Source: Mesorhizobium onobrychidis (lineage in GTDB: Bacteria; Pseudomonadota; Alphaproteobacteria; Rhizobiales; Rhizobiaceae). Taken from it: a stretch of DNA of 64,000 bases. The stretch covers positions 3,081,501 to 3,145,500 of the forward strand of contig NZ_CP062229.1 in assembly GCF_024707545.1 (NCBI RefSeq), given 5' to 3'. The translations under genes and the position numbers were made by a program. This document shows positions 34,090-41,523 of the stretch, piece by piece; position 1 is the first letter of the stretch, and the number at the start of each line of letters is the position of its first letter. The notes below the pieces were generated by a model, which was not told where the DNA came from, made no database searches, and saw only the letters and a list, made by a program, of their open reading frames with translations.

Positions 34090-34287
34090 GACAACCTCCA
34101 CAGATGAAGCTTGACCAAAGCACTACGTTTCGCGTGCACCGCACGCTTAGTTATTGATATAGTTGCGTTTCAATGGCCTTCAAGGGACCTGCCCCGGCGC
34201 CGGGGCGCGGCGTCGGTTCTGCGCAGAGCATAATGGCGGCGCTGGGCTGGCCGGCGCGAACACGCGGGCATCCGCGCCATCAGGCGA

Positions 34288-34509
34288 TCACGCCTTTTTC
34301 AGGAACTCGGTCTTCAGCACCAGGCCCTTCACCTGCCTGGTGTTGCCCTCGATCTCGCCGGGATTGCTGATGAGGCGAATGTTCTTCACCAGCGTGCCGC
34401 GCTTGATCGTCTCCGACGTGCCCTTAACCTTCAAATCCTTGGTCAGGGTCCCGGAATCGCCCTCGTTCAGCTGGGTGCCGTTGCTGTCTCTTACGATCGC
34501 GTCTGTCAT
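34288..34509 (-). CDS. PhnA-like (YjdM C-terminal domain) protein
   Basis: A 73-residue SH3-like barrel matching the C-terminal PhnA domain: VRDSNGTQLNEGDS, LTKDLKVKGTS and GTLVKNIRLISNPGEIEGN in the usual order, ending LVLKTEFLKK. The N-terminal zinc ribbon found in long PhnA/YjdM proteins is missing, as in many alphaproteobacterial versions. The name alkylphosphonate utilisation protein is historical; no phosphonate function is shown. Start 34509 is preceded by AAGAACC. Single gene, divergent to the cupin gene at 34655. Confidence 0.82.
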   Translation of the reverse strand: MTDAIVRDSNGTQLNEGDSGTLTKDLKVKGTSETIKRGTLVKNIRLISNPGEIEGNTRQVKGLVLKTEFLKKA

Positions 34510-34654
34510 GTCGGTTCTTTCATGGGGCCGGTCCACGGACTATCCGGCGGATGGCGGCCAGGTCAAGCGTGCCGGGCACCCGCGTTGCTCATCTCAGGCG
34601 CTTCGGCTATTGACCGGCAGCCAATGCCGGCACAGTTCCAAACGGAGCCCGACC

Positions 34655-35008
34655 ATGACAGAAAAGACCATCCTCAAATTCGGCGCGGTTGAAAACGCCG
34701 AGGCGGGCGATCTCGCGGGCTGGGTCGTGGTCGACGGCAACCCGACAATGAAGACCGCCGTCCAGCACACCACAGCGGACGGCAAAGTCATGTCGGGAAC
34801 CTGGCAGGCCACCCCCGGTACCTACCACGCAACCTACAGCGACTATGAATTCGTGCACATGATCGCTGGGCGCATCGTCATCACGCCCGATGGCGGCGCG
34901 CCCGTCGAAGTCGGCCCCGGCGACGCCTTCGTGGTTGAAGCCGATTTCAAGGGAACGTGGAAAATCATCGAGCCGGTGACGAAGCATTTCGTCGTCAGGG
35001 TCGGCTGA
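34655..35008 (+). CDS. Cupin-domain protein (DUF861/EutQ-like)
   Basis: A 117-residue single-domain cupin. It has the second-motif pattern GPGDAFVVEADFKGTWKI near the end, and a first motif around YHATYSDYEFVHMIAGRIVI where the usual metal histidines are only partly present. Proteins of this DUF861 group often have EAD...GTW and bind small molecules or oxidise them; the role here is unknown. The start at 34655 follows CGGAG. It is monocistronic. Confidence 0.75.
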   Translation: MTEKTILKFGAVENAEAGDLAGWVVVDGNPTMKTAVQHTTADGKVMSGTWQATPGTYHATYSDYEFVHMIAGRIVITPDGGAPVEVGPGDAFVVEADFKGTWKIIEPVTKHFVVRVG

Positions 35009-35168
35009 GGCCGGAGGCGAACGGAACAATCCTATCACGGCCTGGCGCGGCGCCAAGTCTGTTGATCCCGAGGCCTGTCGACCCCAAGGCCTGCCGATCC
35101 CGGGCACCGCAAGCGTGGTACGGTCGAAATAAAAAGATAGAGCCCCTCCGTCAGGGATGGATGAAACT

Positions 35169-35399
35169 CTAGAAATCGAAATAGATCGCCGGCGGATACG
35201 GACTGGACACATTCTTGTCGGCCGGCGCCGCCATTGCACCGGACGACGCGGTGATCCCGCCGGTGGACTTATTGTCGAGCGGCGGCCGGCTTTTCTCGGC
35301 CGCGGCCGCTTTCGCATCGGTGGCAACGACTTTCGTTTTAGCCTCCACGGTTTGCGAAAGTACGAGCACGGCGAGAAGTGCAGACAGAGCAAGTTTCAT
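35169..35399 (-). CDS. Small secreted hypothetical protein
   Basis: A 76-residue protein with a clear Sec signal peptide (MKLALSALLAVLVLSQTVEA, cleaved near VEA-KT). The mature 56 residues are alanine/lysine/proline-rich and probably disordered (ending PPAIYFDF). No domain is recognised. AAGAGGGACGCC precedes the ATG. It lies between the cupin gene and the next small secreted gene on the same strand (35671-35934), which has similar composition and also ends near ...FYIDGKQ-like beta sequence, so the two may be functionally related. Confidence 0.6.
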   Translation of the reverse strand: MKLALSALLAVLVLSQTVEAKTKVVATDAKAAAAEKSRPPLDNKSTGGITASSGAMAAPADKNVSSPYPPAIYFDF

Positions 35400-35575
35400 G
35401 ACGGCGTCCCTCTTCTGGTTAACGTAGCGTTAACCCCAGCCGCCGGCCCGAACACCGCGGCAGTGTGGAAAGGCGTGGAATTCTCTGGAATTCCTTGGAA
35501 TATGGCTCGTGGAAAGTGCGGGCCGCGGGGGAACCGGCGCGAGATCGGCGTGCAACTGCATCAGGGCAGCCGAAT

Positions 35576-35641
35576 GGCGCGCGGTATATCGCGCAGAATT
35601 TGACGGTCACTTCGTCCTTGGTGACCGTCGTCTGCGCATAA
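35576..35641 (+). pseudogene. N-terminal remnant of a paralogue of the 36252 gene
   Basis: The frame encodes ARYIAQNLTVTSSLVTVVCA before a stop. This aligns with the start of the 36252 protein, AQHIAQKLRLTAALLGTVTR. The upstream DNA is also related: a CGTGGAATTC...CCTTGGAATAT block at about 35475-35501 matches one at about 36129-36155. A diverged partial duplication is the likely origin. Confidence 0.5.
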
Positions 35642-35670
35642 GGGCGTCGCGGCCAGCGCTGGTGTGAAGA

Positions 35671-35934
35671 TCAATCCCTGAAGCCGGTCGAGTCGAGCAG
35701 GGCGACCTGCTTGCCGTCGATGTAAAAGCGTATCACGTGCGCGCCGCCGTCGACTTCGATGCGCGTCGGATCGTTGACCGGCGCCGCAGGAGCCGCCTTG
35801 CCATATGTCGCTGCCGCGCGCGAGCCGGCAGCGGCACGCGACGGTCCATCCGGCCCGAAGGTCAGCAGCAGCAGTGCAGCGGATCCAGCCGCAACCGCGG
35901 TGAAGGGGATTTTGGGAGAAGCAGTCCAGGACAT
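35671..35934 (-). CDS. Small exported or anchored hypothetical protein
   Basis: An 87-residue protein with an N-terminal hydrophobic segment ([17 protein letters not shown], residues about 10-26) that may be a signal peptide or anchor. The rest is alanine-rich, then a short beta-like end [20 protein letters not shown]. No domain recognised. Start 35934 follows AGGAAGGAATAATTCG. Same strand as the 35169-35399 gene but separated by 270 bases including a paralogue remnant. Confidence 0.55.
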   Translation of the reverse strand: MSWTASPKIPFTAVAAGSAALLLLTFGPDGPSRAAAGSRAAATYGKAAPAAPVNDPTRIEVDGGAHVIRFYIDGKQVALLDSTGFRD

Positions 35935-36251
35935 CGAATTATTCCTTCCTTGTTGAGGCGGCATCTACGCTGGTTTGTGCTGGTTCGAGAGTTGGGCTTC
36001 GCCGTCGTTCAAATGACTGAGGAAGGGAGTTGGTGTTCAAGCCTGCATAGCGTTTCATGTGATCTGCCCTTGCCCTGCGCGACCTTAGCGCCGCCCGGCG
36101 GGGCGAAAAGGGCAGCCGCGTGGAGCGGCGTGGAATTCTGCGGATTTCCTGGAATATAGACTTTAGGAGAGGTCCAGCCCGCAATGAATGCGGTGGGAGC
36201 AATTGCTGGCACATGCTATGCCTTGCGGTGGCATAAAGGGGCAGGTGGGGG

Positions 36252-37184
36252 ATGGCACAGCATATCGCGCAGAAGTTACGGTTGACCGCAGCCCTGCTGG
36301 GAACCGTCACCCGCAAGGACCTTGCGGCGGCGTTCCGGGGCGTCAACCCGAAGACGGCGTTCGATCTCGGCCGCGCCGATAAATGGCTGCAGGGCCGCGC
36401 CCAGCCGCGCGAGCTCAGCGTCTACGACGATTGGTCGAAGCTTCTCAAGCTGGAGCAGCCCGGCGCCTGGATCGCCGAGAGCGACGTGCCAGGGTTTACG
36501 GCCGCGATCTGCGCCCGCCACGGCATCGAGAGGGCCGAACTGGAACGCCGCGCCGGTGCGCATTTCGAGACGGCGTCGGGGCATGAGGAGCGAAGCCTTG
36601 GATTGGCCCTTGCCGGAACCTACGCATGTTATTCGCATGCCTTGTCGCCCTATTATCGCGGCCGGTTAATCAGGGGCAGCCTGTCGATAGAGGCCGGGCC
36701 GGGTGCACACGGCCTGACTGCCGCCTATCGCGAGGTGTTGCCGACCGGACAACTGCAGGTCGGCGGACTGGTGAGCCCGGCAAAACGCGGGCTCTATGCG
36801 TTTCTGAAGGAAACCGGCGGCGATGCCCATTTCTTCCTTTGCCTGTTCCCGCACTCGCGGCCAGGAAGCGTGCTTGGCGGCTATATGGTCGGCGGCGCCA
36901 TCATCGGCCCGGAGCCGCAGCCATCCCTGACCAGGATCCTGATCGTCCGCTTGCGCGATCCGGCGCCCGAGGCCTGGGGCGGATATCTGCCGCCCGATGC
37001 GTCGATCGCTAGGGATTTGGCTTCGCTCGGCGTGGCAATTGAGCAGCCGGAAATGGTCGACCGGCAGCTGGCGCAATTCCTCGTCGGAGACAGCAAGGAC
37101 GGCGGTGCCAGCCAGATCCCGCCGGCCGAGTTCCGATCCATCCTCGACGTGTTCGACCGTCATTGGCTGCGTCATTCCGGCTAG
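36252..37184 (+). CDS. Conserved hypothetical protein
   Basis: A 310-residue soluble protein I do not recognise. The N-terminal 75 residues (TRKDLAAAFRGVNPKTAFDL, then ADKWLQGRAQPRELSVYDDW) look helical and could be a DNA-binding or phage-repressor-like module; the central part (SHALSPYYRGRLIRGSLSIE, LKETGGDAHFFLCLFPHSRP) looks like a sensor-type alpha/beta domain. This layout suggests a ligand-responsive regulator, but that is inference only. An N-terminal remnant of a paralogue lies at 35576-35641. GGGGG before the ATG is a weak ribosome binding site. No operon partner. Confidence 0.6.
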   Translation: MAQHIAQKLRLTAALLGTVTRKDLAAAFRGVNPKTAFDLGRADKWLQGRAQPRELSVYDDWSKLLKLEQPGAWIAESDVPGFTAAICARHGIERAELERRAGAHFETASGHEERSLGLALAGTYACYSHALSPYYRGRLIRGSLSIEAGPGAHGLTAAYREVLPTGQLQVGGLVSPAKRGLYAFLKETGGDAHFFLCLFPHSRPGSVLGGYMVGGAIIGPEPQPSLTRILIVRLRDPAPEAWGGYLPPDASIARDLASLGVAIEQPEMVDRQLAQFLVGDSKDGGASQIPPAEFRSILDVFDRHWLRHSG

Positions 37185-37406
37185 GTCTGACCGCAGCAAC
37201 GCGCCGGCCGGTGTCGTCCATCACTATGACGGGACATTTCGCGCCATCGCGCCCATGCAAAGCAACTTGGCGTTCAGGATCATTTCCTGCTGATTGTCAG
37301 GTCGCCCAGATGAAGCTGGTGGGGGCCGCACCAGTGCGGGCGAGATGCCAGACCGAAAGGCGGAACCTATCGCCATGTCCAGTGGTTGTGTCGGGGAAGG
37401 CAGCCC

Positions 37407-37580
37407 ATGCCCCTCACGGTCCGAACCACGCTCTGCGACATTCGAGACGATCTGCACGCTCTGCGCAGGATGGTAGCAGCCCGTGGTCACATCGAGACGA
37501 TCCAGGCCATCGATGCGCTGATCGGCGTCGCCGAAGCAGAGGCGGTCCAGGCCATCCGGCGTATCGACCAGCTTGCCTGA
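37407..37580 (+). CDS. Small helical hypothetical protein
   Basis: A 57-residue, all-helical, charged protein (VRTTLCDIRDDLHALRRMVA, then ETIQAIDALIGVAEAEAVQA). The amphipathic repeats suggest a short coiled coil. It ends 23 bases before the flavin-binding gene on the same strand and is probably co-transcribed. GGAAGG lies about 10 bases before the ATG. Function unknown. Confidence 0.5.
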   Translation: MPLTVRTTLCDIRDDLHALRRMVAARGHIETIQAIDALIGVAEAEAVQAIRRIDQLA

Positions 37581-37603
37581 CCGGCAGCAGAAAGAAAATC
37601 GCG

Positions 37604-38089
37604 ATGAATATTAGGGAGATGACGCGGCCAGAATGCATTGCCCTGTTGAGATCGGCCAGGCTTGGCCGCCTGGCCTGCGTCAGGGACAGCCGGCCTTATG
37701 TGGTGCCGATCCATTTTGCCTTCGGCGACGATTTCATTTTCAGCTTCTCGCTGCCCGGCAAGAAGGTCGAGTGGATGCGGGGCAACCCTCACGTCTGCCT
37801 CCAGGTCGACGATGTCGGCAGCGTCCACGGCTGGAAGAGCGTCGTCGTCGACGGCGTCTTCGAGGACCTGCCGAAGGTGCCCGCCCTGGACCGTACCGCT
37901 CCGGCCATCGACCAGTTGGCTCCCGTGTTGGACCATGAGCGCGAATTTGCCTGGTCGCTGCTGCAGAAGCACGCCAACTGGTGGGAGCCCGGCTCGCTCA
38001 ATCTGGGCGCCAGGCCGGCCACTGCGGGCAGCCATCTGTTCTATCAGATCAAGATCGAGACAATTTCCGGACGGCAGGCGTTCCGGTAG
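37604..38089 (+). CDS. Pyridoxamine 5'-phosphate oxidase-like flavin-binding protein
   Basis: A 161-residue split-barrel protein. MTRPECIALLRSARLGRLAC and RPYVVPIHFAFGDDFIFSFS are the first two parts of the FMN-binding PPOX-like fold, of the NimA/flavin-nucleotide-binding group; GKKVEWMRGNPHVCLQVDDV follows as usual. Members bind flavin or haem and reduce varied substrates; the natural one is unknown. AGAAAG precedes the ATG at 37604. A 57-residue gene lies directly upstream. A strong terminator-like structure follows (38117-38241). Confidence 0.82.
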   Translation: MNIREMTRPECIALLRSARLGRLACVRDSRPYVVPIHFAFGDDFIFSFSLPGKKVEWMRGNPHVCLQVDDVGSVHGWKSVVVDGVFEDLPKVPALDRTAPAIDQLAPVLDHEREFAWSLLQKHANWWEPGSLNLGARPATAGSHLFYQIKIETISGRQAFR

Positions 38090-38116
38090 GTCCTATGGTC
38101 GGGCAGCGCCCAGGCT

Positions 38117-38241
38117 CTATGTCAAATGACGTACCCGTTACCGGGCGGAAGGCGCAAAAAAACCCGCGTTCCGGAGGGGGTCGGGAAGCGGGCTCTTTAA
38201 CGACCGAACGCTTGGAATGTTCGGTATGTCATTTAACATAG
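38117..38241. terminator. Bidirectional terminator within a nested inverted repeat
   Basis: Outer arms CTATGTCAAATGACGTACC (38117-38135) and GGTATGTCATTTAACATAG (38223-38241) pair over 19 bases with one mismatch and one G-U. Inside is a GC-rich hairpin (about 38163-38192) flanked by A7 on the left and CTCTTT on the right, so it works as a Rho-independent terminator on the minus strand (TTTTTTT) and moderately on the plus strand. ACCGAAC/GTTCGGT (38203-38225) forms a third hairpin overlapping the outer arm. It separates the convergent genes ending at 38089 and 38302. Confidence 0.75.
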
Positions 38242-38301
38242 CAGCGAAGGGTTGGTTCCACTCGAAGCAAAATTAATCGATAGACTGGATTGCTTGCGTT
38301 T

Positions 38302-38847
38302 TTAGCCCCCCTTTGCGACGTAGCCGGCGGTGACCTCGCCCTTGTGGGCGGCGAAGGCTGCCAGGACCTCGTCCGTCTCGGGCTTCGGCACCTTGAGGAA
38401 ATCCAGGGTCCGTCCGAGTTCCGCCGCGACCTCATCGAATTCCGTGGGAGAGATCCGCAGGTCCCGGTGGGCCTCCTCAAGGCCGAGCGGCGTCGTGCCG
38501 GGCTTGGTGGCCGTGAACTTGAAAGGCCCGCCAGAAACGTCGCAGACCCACAGCGTGCGCATGAATTTGAGGCCGGGCAACCTTCCAAGGTTCTTGGTGT
38601 GCCATTCCCGCAGCTGCGGGTTCTCGGACGTCTGGCCGACGATGGGGTTCTTCACGATGGCGTCGCTGAAGTGATCCACCACCGCTGCGATGGCGAAGAC
38701 GCCACCCAGCCGCTCGTACAGACTGTTCTCAGGCGTGGTTTGGTTGGCCTGCGCGGAGGTACTATCCGCCGCCAAAGCCATCGGGGCGACGGTCAGCCCG
38801 GCGACGACGCTTCGTCTGGTGATAGAAGTCGAGACAGCCTGCGCCAT
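38302..38847 (-). CDS. Group 1 truncated haemoglobin with Tat signal
   Basis: A 181-residue protein. Residues 1-35 are a twin-arginine signal (SITRRSVVAGLTVAPMALAA, cleaved near AQA). The globin part starts SLYERLGGVFAIAAVVDHFS, typical of group 1 truncated haemoglobins, with the proximal histidine in GLEEAHRDLRIS (about residue 130). Length without the signal is about 145, normal for the family. It would bind O2 or NO through haem. Export through Tat, which moves folded proteins with cofactors, is unusual for a globin but consistent. The ATG at 38847 follows GAGGT; GTG 38853 is an alternative. A nested terminator lies directly downstream. Confidence 0.85.
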   Translation of the reverse strand: MAQAVSTSITRRSVVAGLTVAPMALAADSTSAQANQTTPENSLYERLGGVFAIAAVVDHFSDAIVKNPIVGQTSENPQLREWHTKNLGRLPGLKFMRTLWVCDVSGGPFKFTATKPGTTPLGLEEAHRDLRISPTEFDEVAAELGRTLDFLKVPKPETDEVLAAFAAHKGEVTAGYVAKGG

Positions 38848-38892
38848 CGTCACACCTCATGCGGTAGGCTAAACGGCTACCTTGGGAGATTG

Positions 38893-38993
38893 TTCCAGGC
38901 CGAAACAAGAAAGCCCGCGTCTCTCGGCGGAGGACGCGGGCGGGTCTACGGGTCCCGATCCAGCAGCAATATCCGGGAAATATCGCTGCCGAT
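38893..38993 (-). ncRNA. Structured RNA / terminator, family copy A
   Basis: Read on the minus strand: a hairpin of GCAGCGATAT/ATATTGCTGC with a CCCGG loop (about 38990-38961), a smaller GGGACCC stem, and a final hairpin GCCCGCG/CGCGGGC (about 38941-38912) whose loop contains TCCTCCGCC, followed by TTTCTTGTTT. The last part is a Rho-independent terminator. The same three-hairpin order, with matching loop sequences, appears at 59040-59133. It begins 21 bases after the stop of the 39014-39238 gene, so it may be its 3' UTR or an independent small RNA. Confidence 0.6.
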
Positions 38994-39013
38994 GCATGAA
39001 CTCTTGGCGTTGG

Positions 39014-39238
39014 CTAGGGTGATGTATCCAAACGACCAAGCGGTTGCCGCGACAACGCCAGAAGTTCCGCCTCGTCCGTGATTCCGGCTATGTAGTTGGC
39101 GACGATTCGAGACGCCAGTGCTTCTCGATGAGCTTCAGAATCACCTTTCCGCTTCGCCCGCTCGAACACGCGTTCAAAGAGCCCTACCTCGGAAGGCGTG
39201 AAAATGCGGGCCTCTCTGATCTTGCGATTGATCGACAT
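39014..39238 (-). CDS. Small hypothetical protein
   Basis: A 74-residue charged helical protein (NRKIREARIFTPSEVGLFER start, then ASRIVANYIAGITDEAELLA). The pattern of a short helical protein with RIVANYIAGITDEAEL is familiar from small rhizobial proteins of unknown function. The ATG at 39238 follows GGTGG; GTG at 39244 is another option. The structured RNA/terminator at 38893-38993 lies immediately downstream. Confidence 0.6.
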   Translation of the reverse strand: MSINRKIREARIFTPSEVGLFERVFERAKRKGDSEAHREALASRIVANYIAGITDEAELLALSRQPLGRLDTSP

Positions 39239-39348
39239 GTCCACCCGCCTTTTTCCGGTGCGAAAAACAAGCGCCGATCCTGACGTGCAGCTATGGGGGC
39301 TCGGGTGGGCCGGCGCTCAGCGCCAAGCTAATGATCTCTCGATGCCGT

Positions 39349-39435
39349 TTAGTACCAGCGTCCACGGCCGTAGAAGCCGCCGCCGCCTAGCAGCAAAACA
39401 ATAAGAACGATGACCAGTATTGTGGTGAGATCCAT
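39349..39435 (-). CDS. 28-residue single-helix membrane protein
   Basis: ATG at 39435, preceded at ideal distance by AGGAGG, encodes a 28-residue protein: one hydrophobic helix (TTILVIVLIVLLLG) followed by a glycine-rich, aromatic tail (GGGGFYGRGRWY). It resembles the small DUF3309-type membrane proteins common in rhizobia. The strong ribosome binding site is the main evidence that it is real. Function unknown. Confidence 0.65.
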   Translation of the reverse strand: MDLTTILVIVLIVLLLGGGGFYGRGRWY

Positions 39436-39598
39436 GTTCGCCTCCTATGAGCGCGCCCAGCGGTATTCGCCGTGCGCCGCTCTTGCCCTGAGCAGTGCGT
39501 GAGTTGTGCCTGTAACCTCAACCAACGCTCCGCAAGCGTTCTTGTTCCATGAACGGATCAAGCATGGCCGCTTCGCTCTTGGTCGACACATTCATCGA

Positions 39599-39964
39599 TC
39601 AATGAGAAAGAAGGCGTGCGAGTTTGGTGGTCAGTTCATCAAAGCTGAACGGTTTGCGAAGCACGGCACGGTTGCTGAAGCCTTCGCGCATGTCGCGACC
39701 GTTGTTGCCGGTCGAGTAGATGAACGGCACGCCACGCTCGGCAAGCGCGTCGGCCACGGTATTGCTGTCGTCGCCGTCCAGATTCATGTCCAGCATGGCG
39801 GCATCGAAAATCTGGGCTTCGATCAGGGCGATCGCCTGTCTGATCGTGGCGGCTGAGGTGACGGACTCGCATCCAAGATCGCCCAGCATGTCCTCGATCA
39901 TCATCAGGACCAGAATTTCATCTTCGACAACGAGGAGACGACGGCCAGACAGCAGTTTATCCAT
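39599..39964 (-). CDS. Single-domain response regulator
   Basis: A 121-residue receiver domain without output domain. VVEDEILVLMMIEDMLG provides the acidic pocket (two acidic residues near 14-15), MLDMNLDG the phospho-accepting aspartate (about residue 59), STGNN the conserved Thr/Ser position and LRKPFSFDEL the lysine. It overlaps the preceding kinase gene by 8 bases, so the two are translationally coupled and probably a pair. It is expected to act through protein contacts or as a phosphate sink in the cytoplasm. Confidence 0.88.
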   Translation of the reverse strand: MDKLLSGRRLLVVEDEILVLMMIEDMLGDLGCESVTSAATIRQAIALIEAQIFDAAMLDMNLDGDDSNTVADALAERGVPFIYSTGNNGRDMREGFSNRAVLRKPFSFDELTTKLARLLSH

Positions 39965-41018
39965 CGCGAATTCCCGGTACCGGAATGTTCATCGTGCAGA
40001 TCAACCCGTCCGGGCGATAGTCGAGTTGCACAGTGCCTTCGAGCTCGTGGGCCAGGCCGCGCTCGATCACGCGCGAGCCGAACCCCTGTCGCAACGGTGG
40101 CGTAACCAGCGGCCCGTCCTTCTCTCGCCAGGACAGGATCAGTCGGCGGCCCTCCGACGTTGGCTCGGTCGTCCAGTCGATCCGGATCGAGCCCTTGTCA
40201 TTGGAAAACGCACCGTATTTCACCGCATTGGTCGCGAGTTCGTTGAACGCGATGCCAAGCGCCAGGGCCGCCTTGGTTGTGAGGCGGATGTTCTCGCCGG
40301 CAATCACCAGGCGCTCCGCCCGCCCGTCGGTAACGTCGAACGGTTCCAGGGCATCGTGGAGCACGTCGAGCAGCCCTGCGCCATGCCAGTTTTCGCGCGT
40401 CAGCAAATTGTGCGACCGGGAGAGCGCAAACAGCCGGGACTCGACGGCTTCGCGGATCACCTTCGGGTCGGAATTGGCTCGCGACGCCTGCCAGACGATC
40501 GACTGCACCGTTGCAAGCGTGTTCTTCACGCGATGGTTCAGTTCGTCGATGAGCTTCCGCGATTGCGCCTGCTCCTCCTTGTGTCTGGTGAGATCGACGA
40601 AGGAGGTAAAATATTGGACGATGGCGCCGCTCTTGTCGTGGACAGGATTGGCGAAAAGGGCCGCCCAAAATTCGCTGCCATCCTTGCGTCTGTAAAGGAT
40701 TTCCGTATCCGCCGCACCCGCCGCCGAATTGGCTTCGAACTCCGCCCTGATACGTTTCAGCGCCCTGGCGTCGGTGCCGTCCGCCATCAGGAAATTGAAG
40801 GGCTGACCCAGGACTTCTTCCCTGGCGTACCCGGTCAAGGCGAGGAAGGCGTGATTGGCAAAAATGATGGGATTGCCGGGTTCTTTTGCGTCGGTGAAAA
40901 CCATGGCCATTCGCGTTGTCTCGGCGGCAACCACGAACGGACCAAGGTCGTTGTGAAAGCCCTCGACTTCGGCTTCGGCGTCCTTCTGCTCTTCGGACTT
41001 GTTAACTATTCTGGACAT
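39957..41018 (-). CDS. PAS-HWE histidine kinase
   Basis: A 353-residue cytoplasmic sensor kinase. Residues about 30-150 form a PAS domain (IIFANHAFLALTGYAREEVL, GQPFNFLM) related to LOV domains, but the LOV cysteine is replaced (GQPFNFLM instead of GRNCRFLQ), so blue-light adduct formation is not expected. The HWE-type dimerisation helix carries the phospho-accepting histidine in LIDELNHRVKNTLATVQS (about residue 165), and FNELATNAVKYGA is the N-box. Start ATG 41018; a TTG at 41030 is possible. It partners the overlapping receiver gene. A second kinase lies upstream on the same strand. Confidence 0.87.
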   Translation of the reverse strand: MSRIVNKSEEQKDAEAEVEGFHNDLGPFVVAAETTRMAMVFTDAKEPGNPIIFANHAFLALTGYAREEVLGQPFNFLMADGTDARALKRIRAEFEANSAAGAADTEILYRRKDGSEFWAALFANPVHDKSGAIVQYFTSFVDLTRHKEEQAQSRKLIDELNHRVKNTLATVQSIVWQASRANSDPKVIREAVESRLFALSRSHNLLTRENWHGAGLLDVLHDALEPFDVTDGRAERLVIAGENIRLTTKAALALGIAFNELATNAVKYGAFSNDKGSIRIDWTTEPTSEGRRLILSWREKDGPLVTPPLRQGFGSRVIERGLAHELEGTVQLDYRPDGLICTMNIPVPGIRDG

Positions 41019-41523
41019 GTTGAAGATCAATCCCGCCCGCTAGCGCATGGCAACGCGCCATTCTTCTTCAAGGCTTCCATGATAGCTCGCTAGGGGGACG
41101 AAAGCGTGATCGACTCTTTCAATCGCCAGAGCCACAGGCTGACGACCCTTGCTTTGTACGCTTCCGACAGTCGGTTAGCGAGTCATTCCGTCGCCGGGTT
41201 GCGGCTTGGTGCGTCATCTCGATCTTGATCACGACTCGCTGGAACGATTGTCTGGAGCCTGGCGTTCCTTGACTGCTGCGGACCGCGTCAACCGGGCGTG
41301 GCGGCACGGTGAACAGGATGGTTTTCCCGGTTTCATATCCTGGCCAAGCAATGGCAAGACCATCTGTCCCGCCCCGGTCTGCAGCATCCAACATCTGTTG
41401 AACGGAAGGAGCCATTCGTTCGGGAGCCTCACCAGCGCGCGGTTCTGCCGGCGCATCCGGCCAGAACCGATCGCGGCGAGTTTCCCAAATTGGGCGACCT
41501 TGCACCCGAGCGGCGCCGGCACG
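41019..41523. other. Intergenic region between two kinase genes
   Basis: About 500 bases. A 128-codon minus-strand frame (41119-41505) and plus-strand frames here have no family resemblance or ribosome binding sites and are unlikely to be genes. No repeat was recognised. Confidence 0.4.

Noticed and set aside
41119..41505. 128-codon minus-strand frame between the kinases
   Set aside because: Low-complexity charged translation, no ribosome binding site, no known family.
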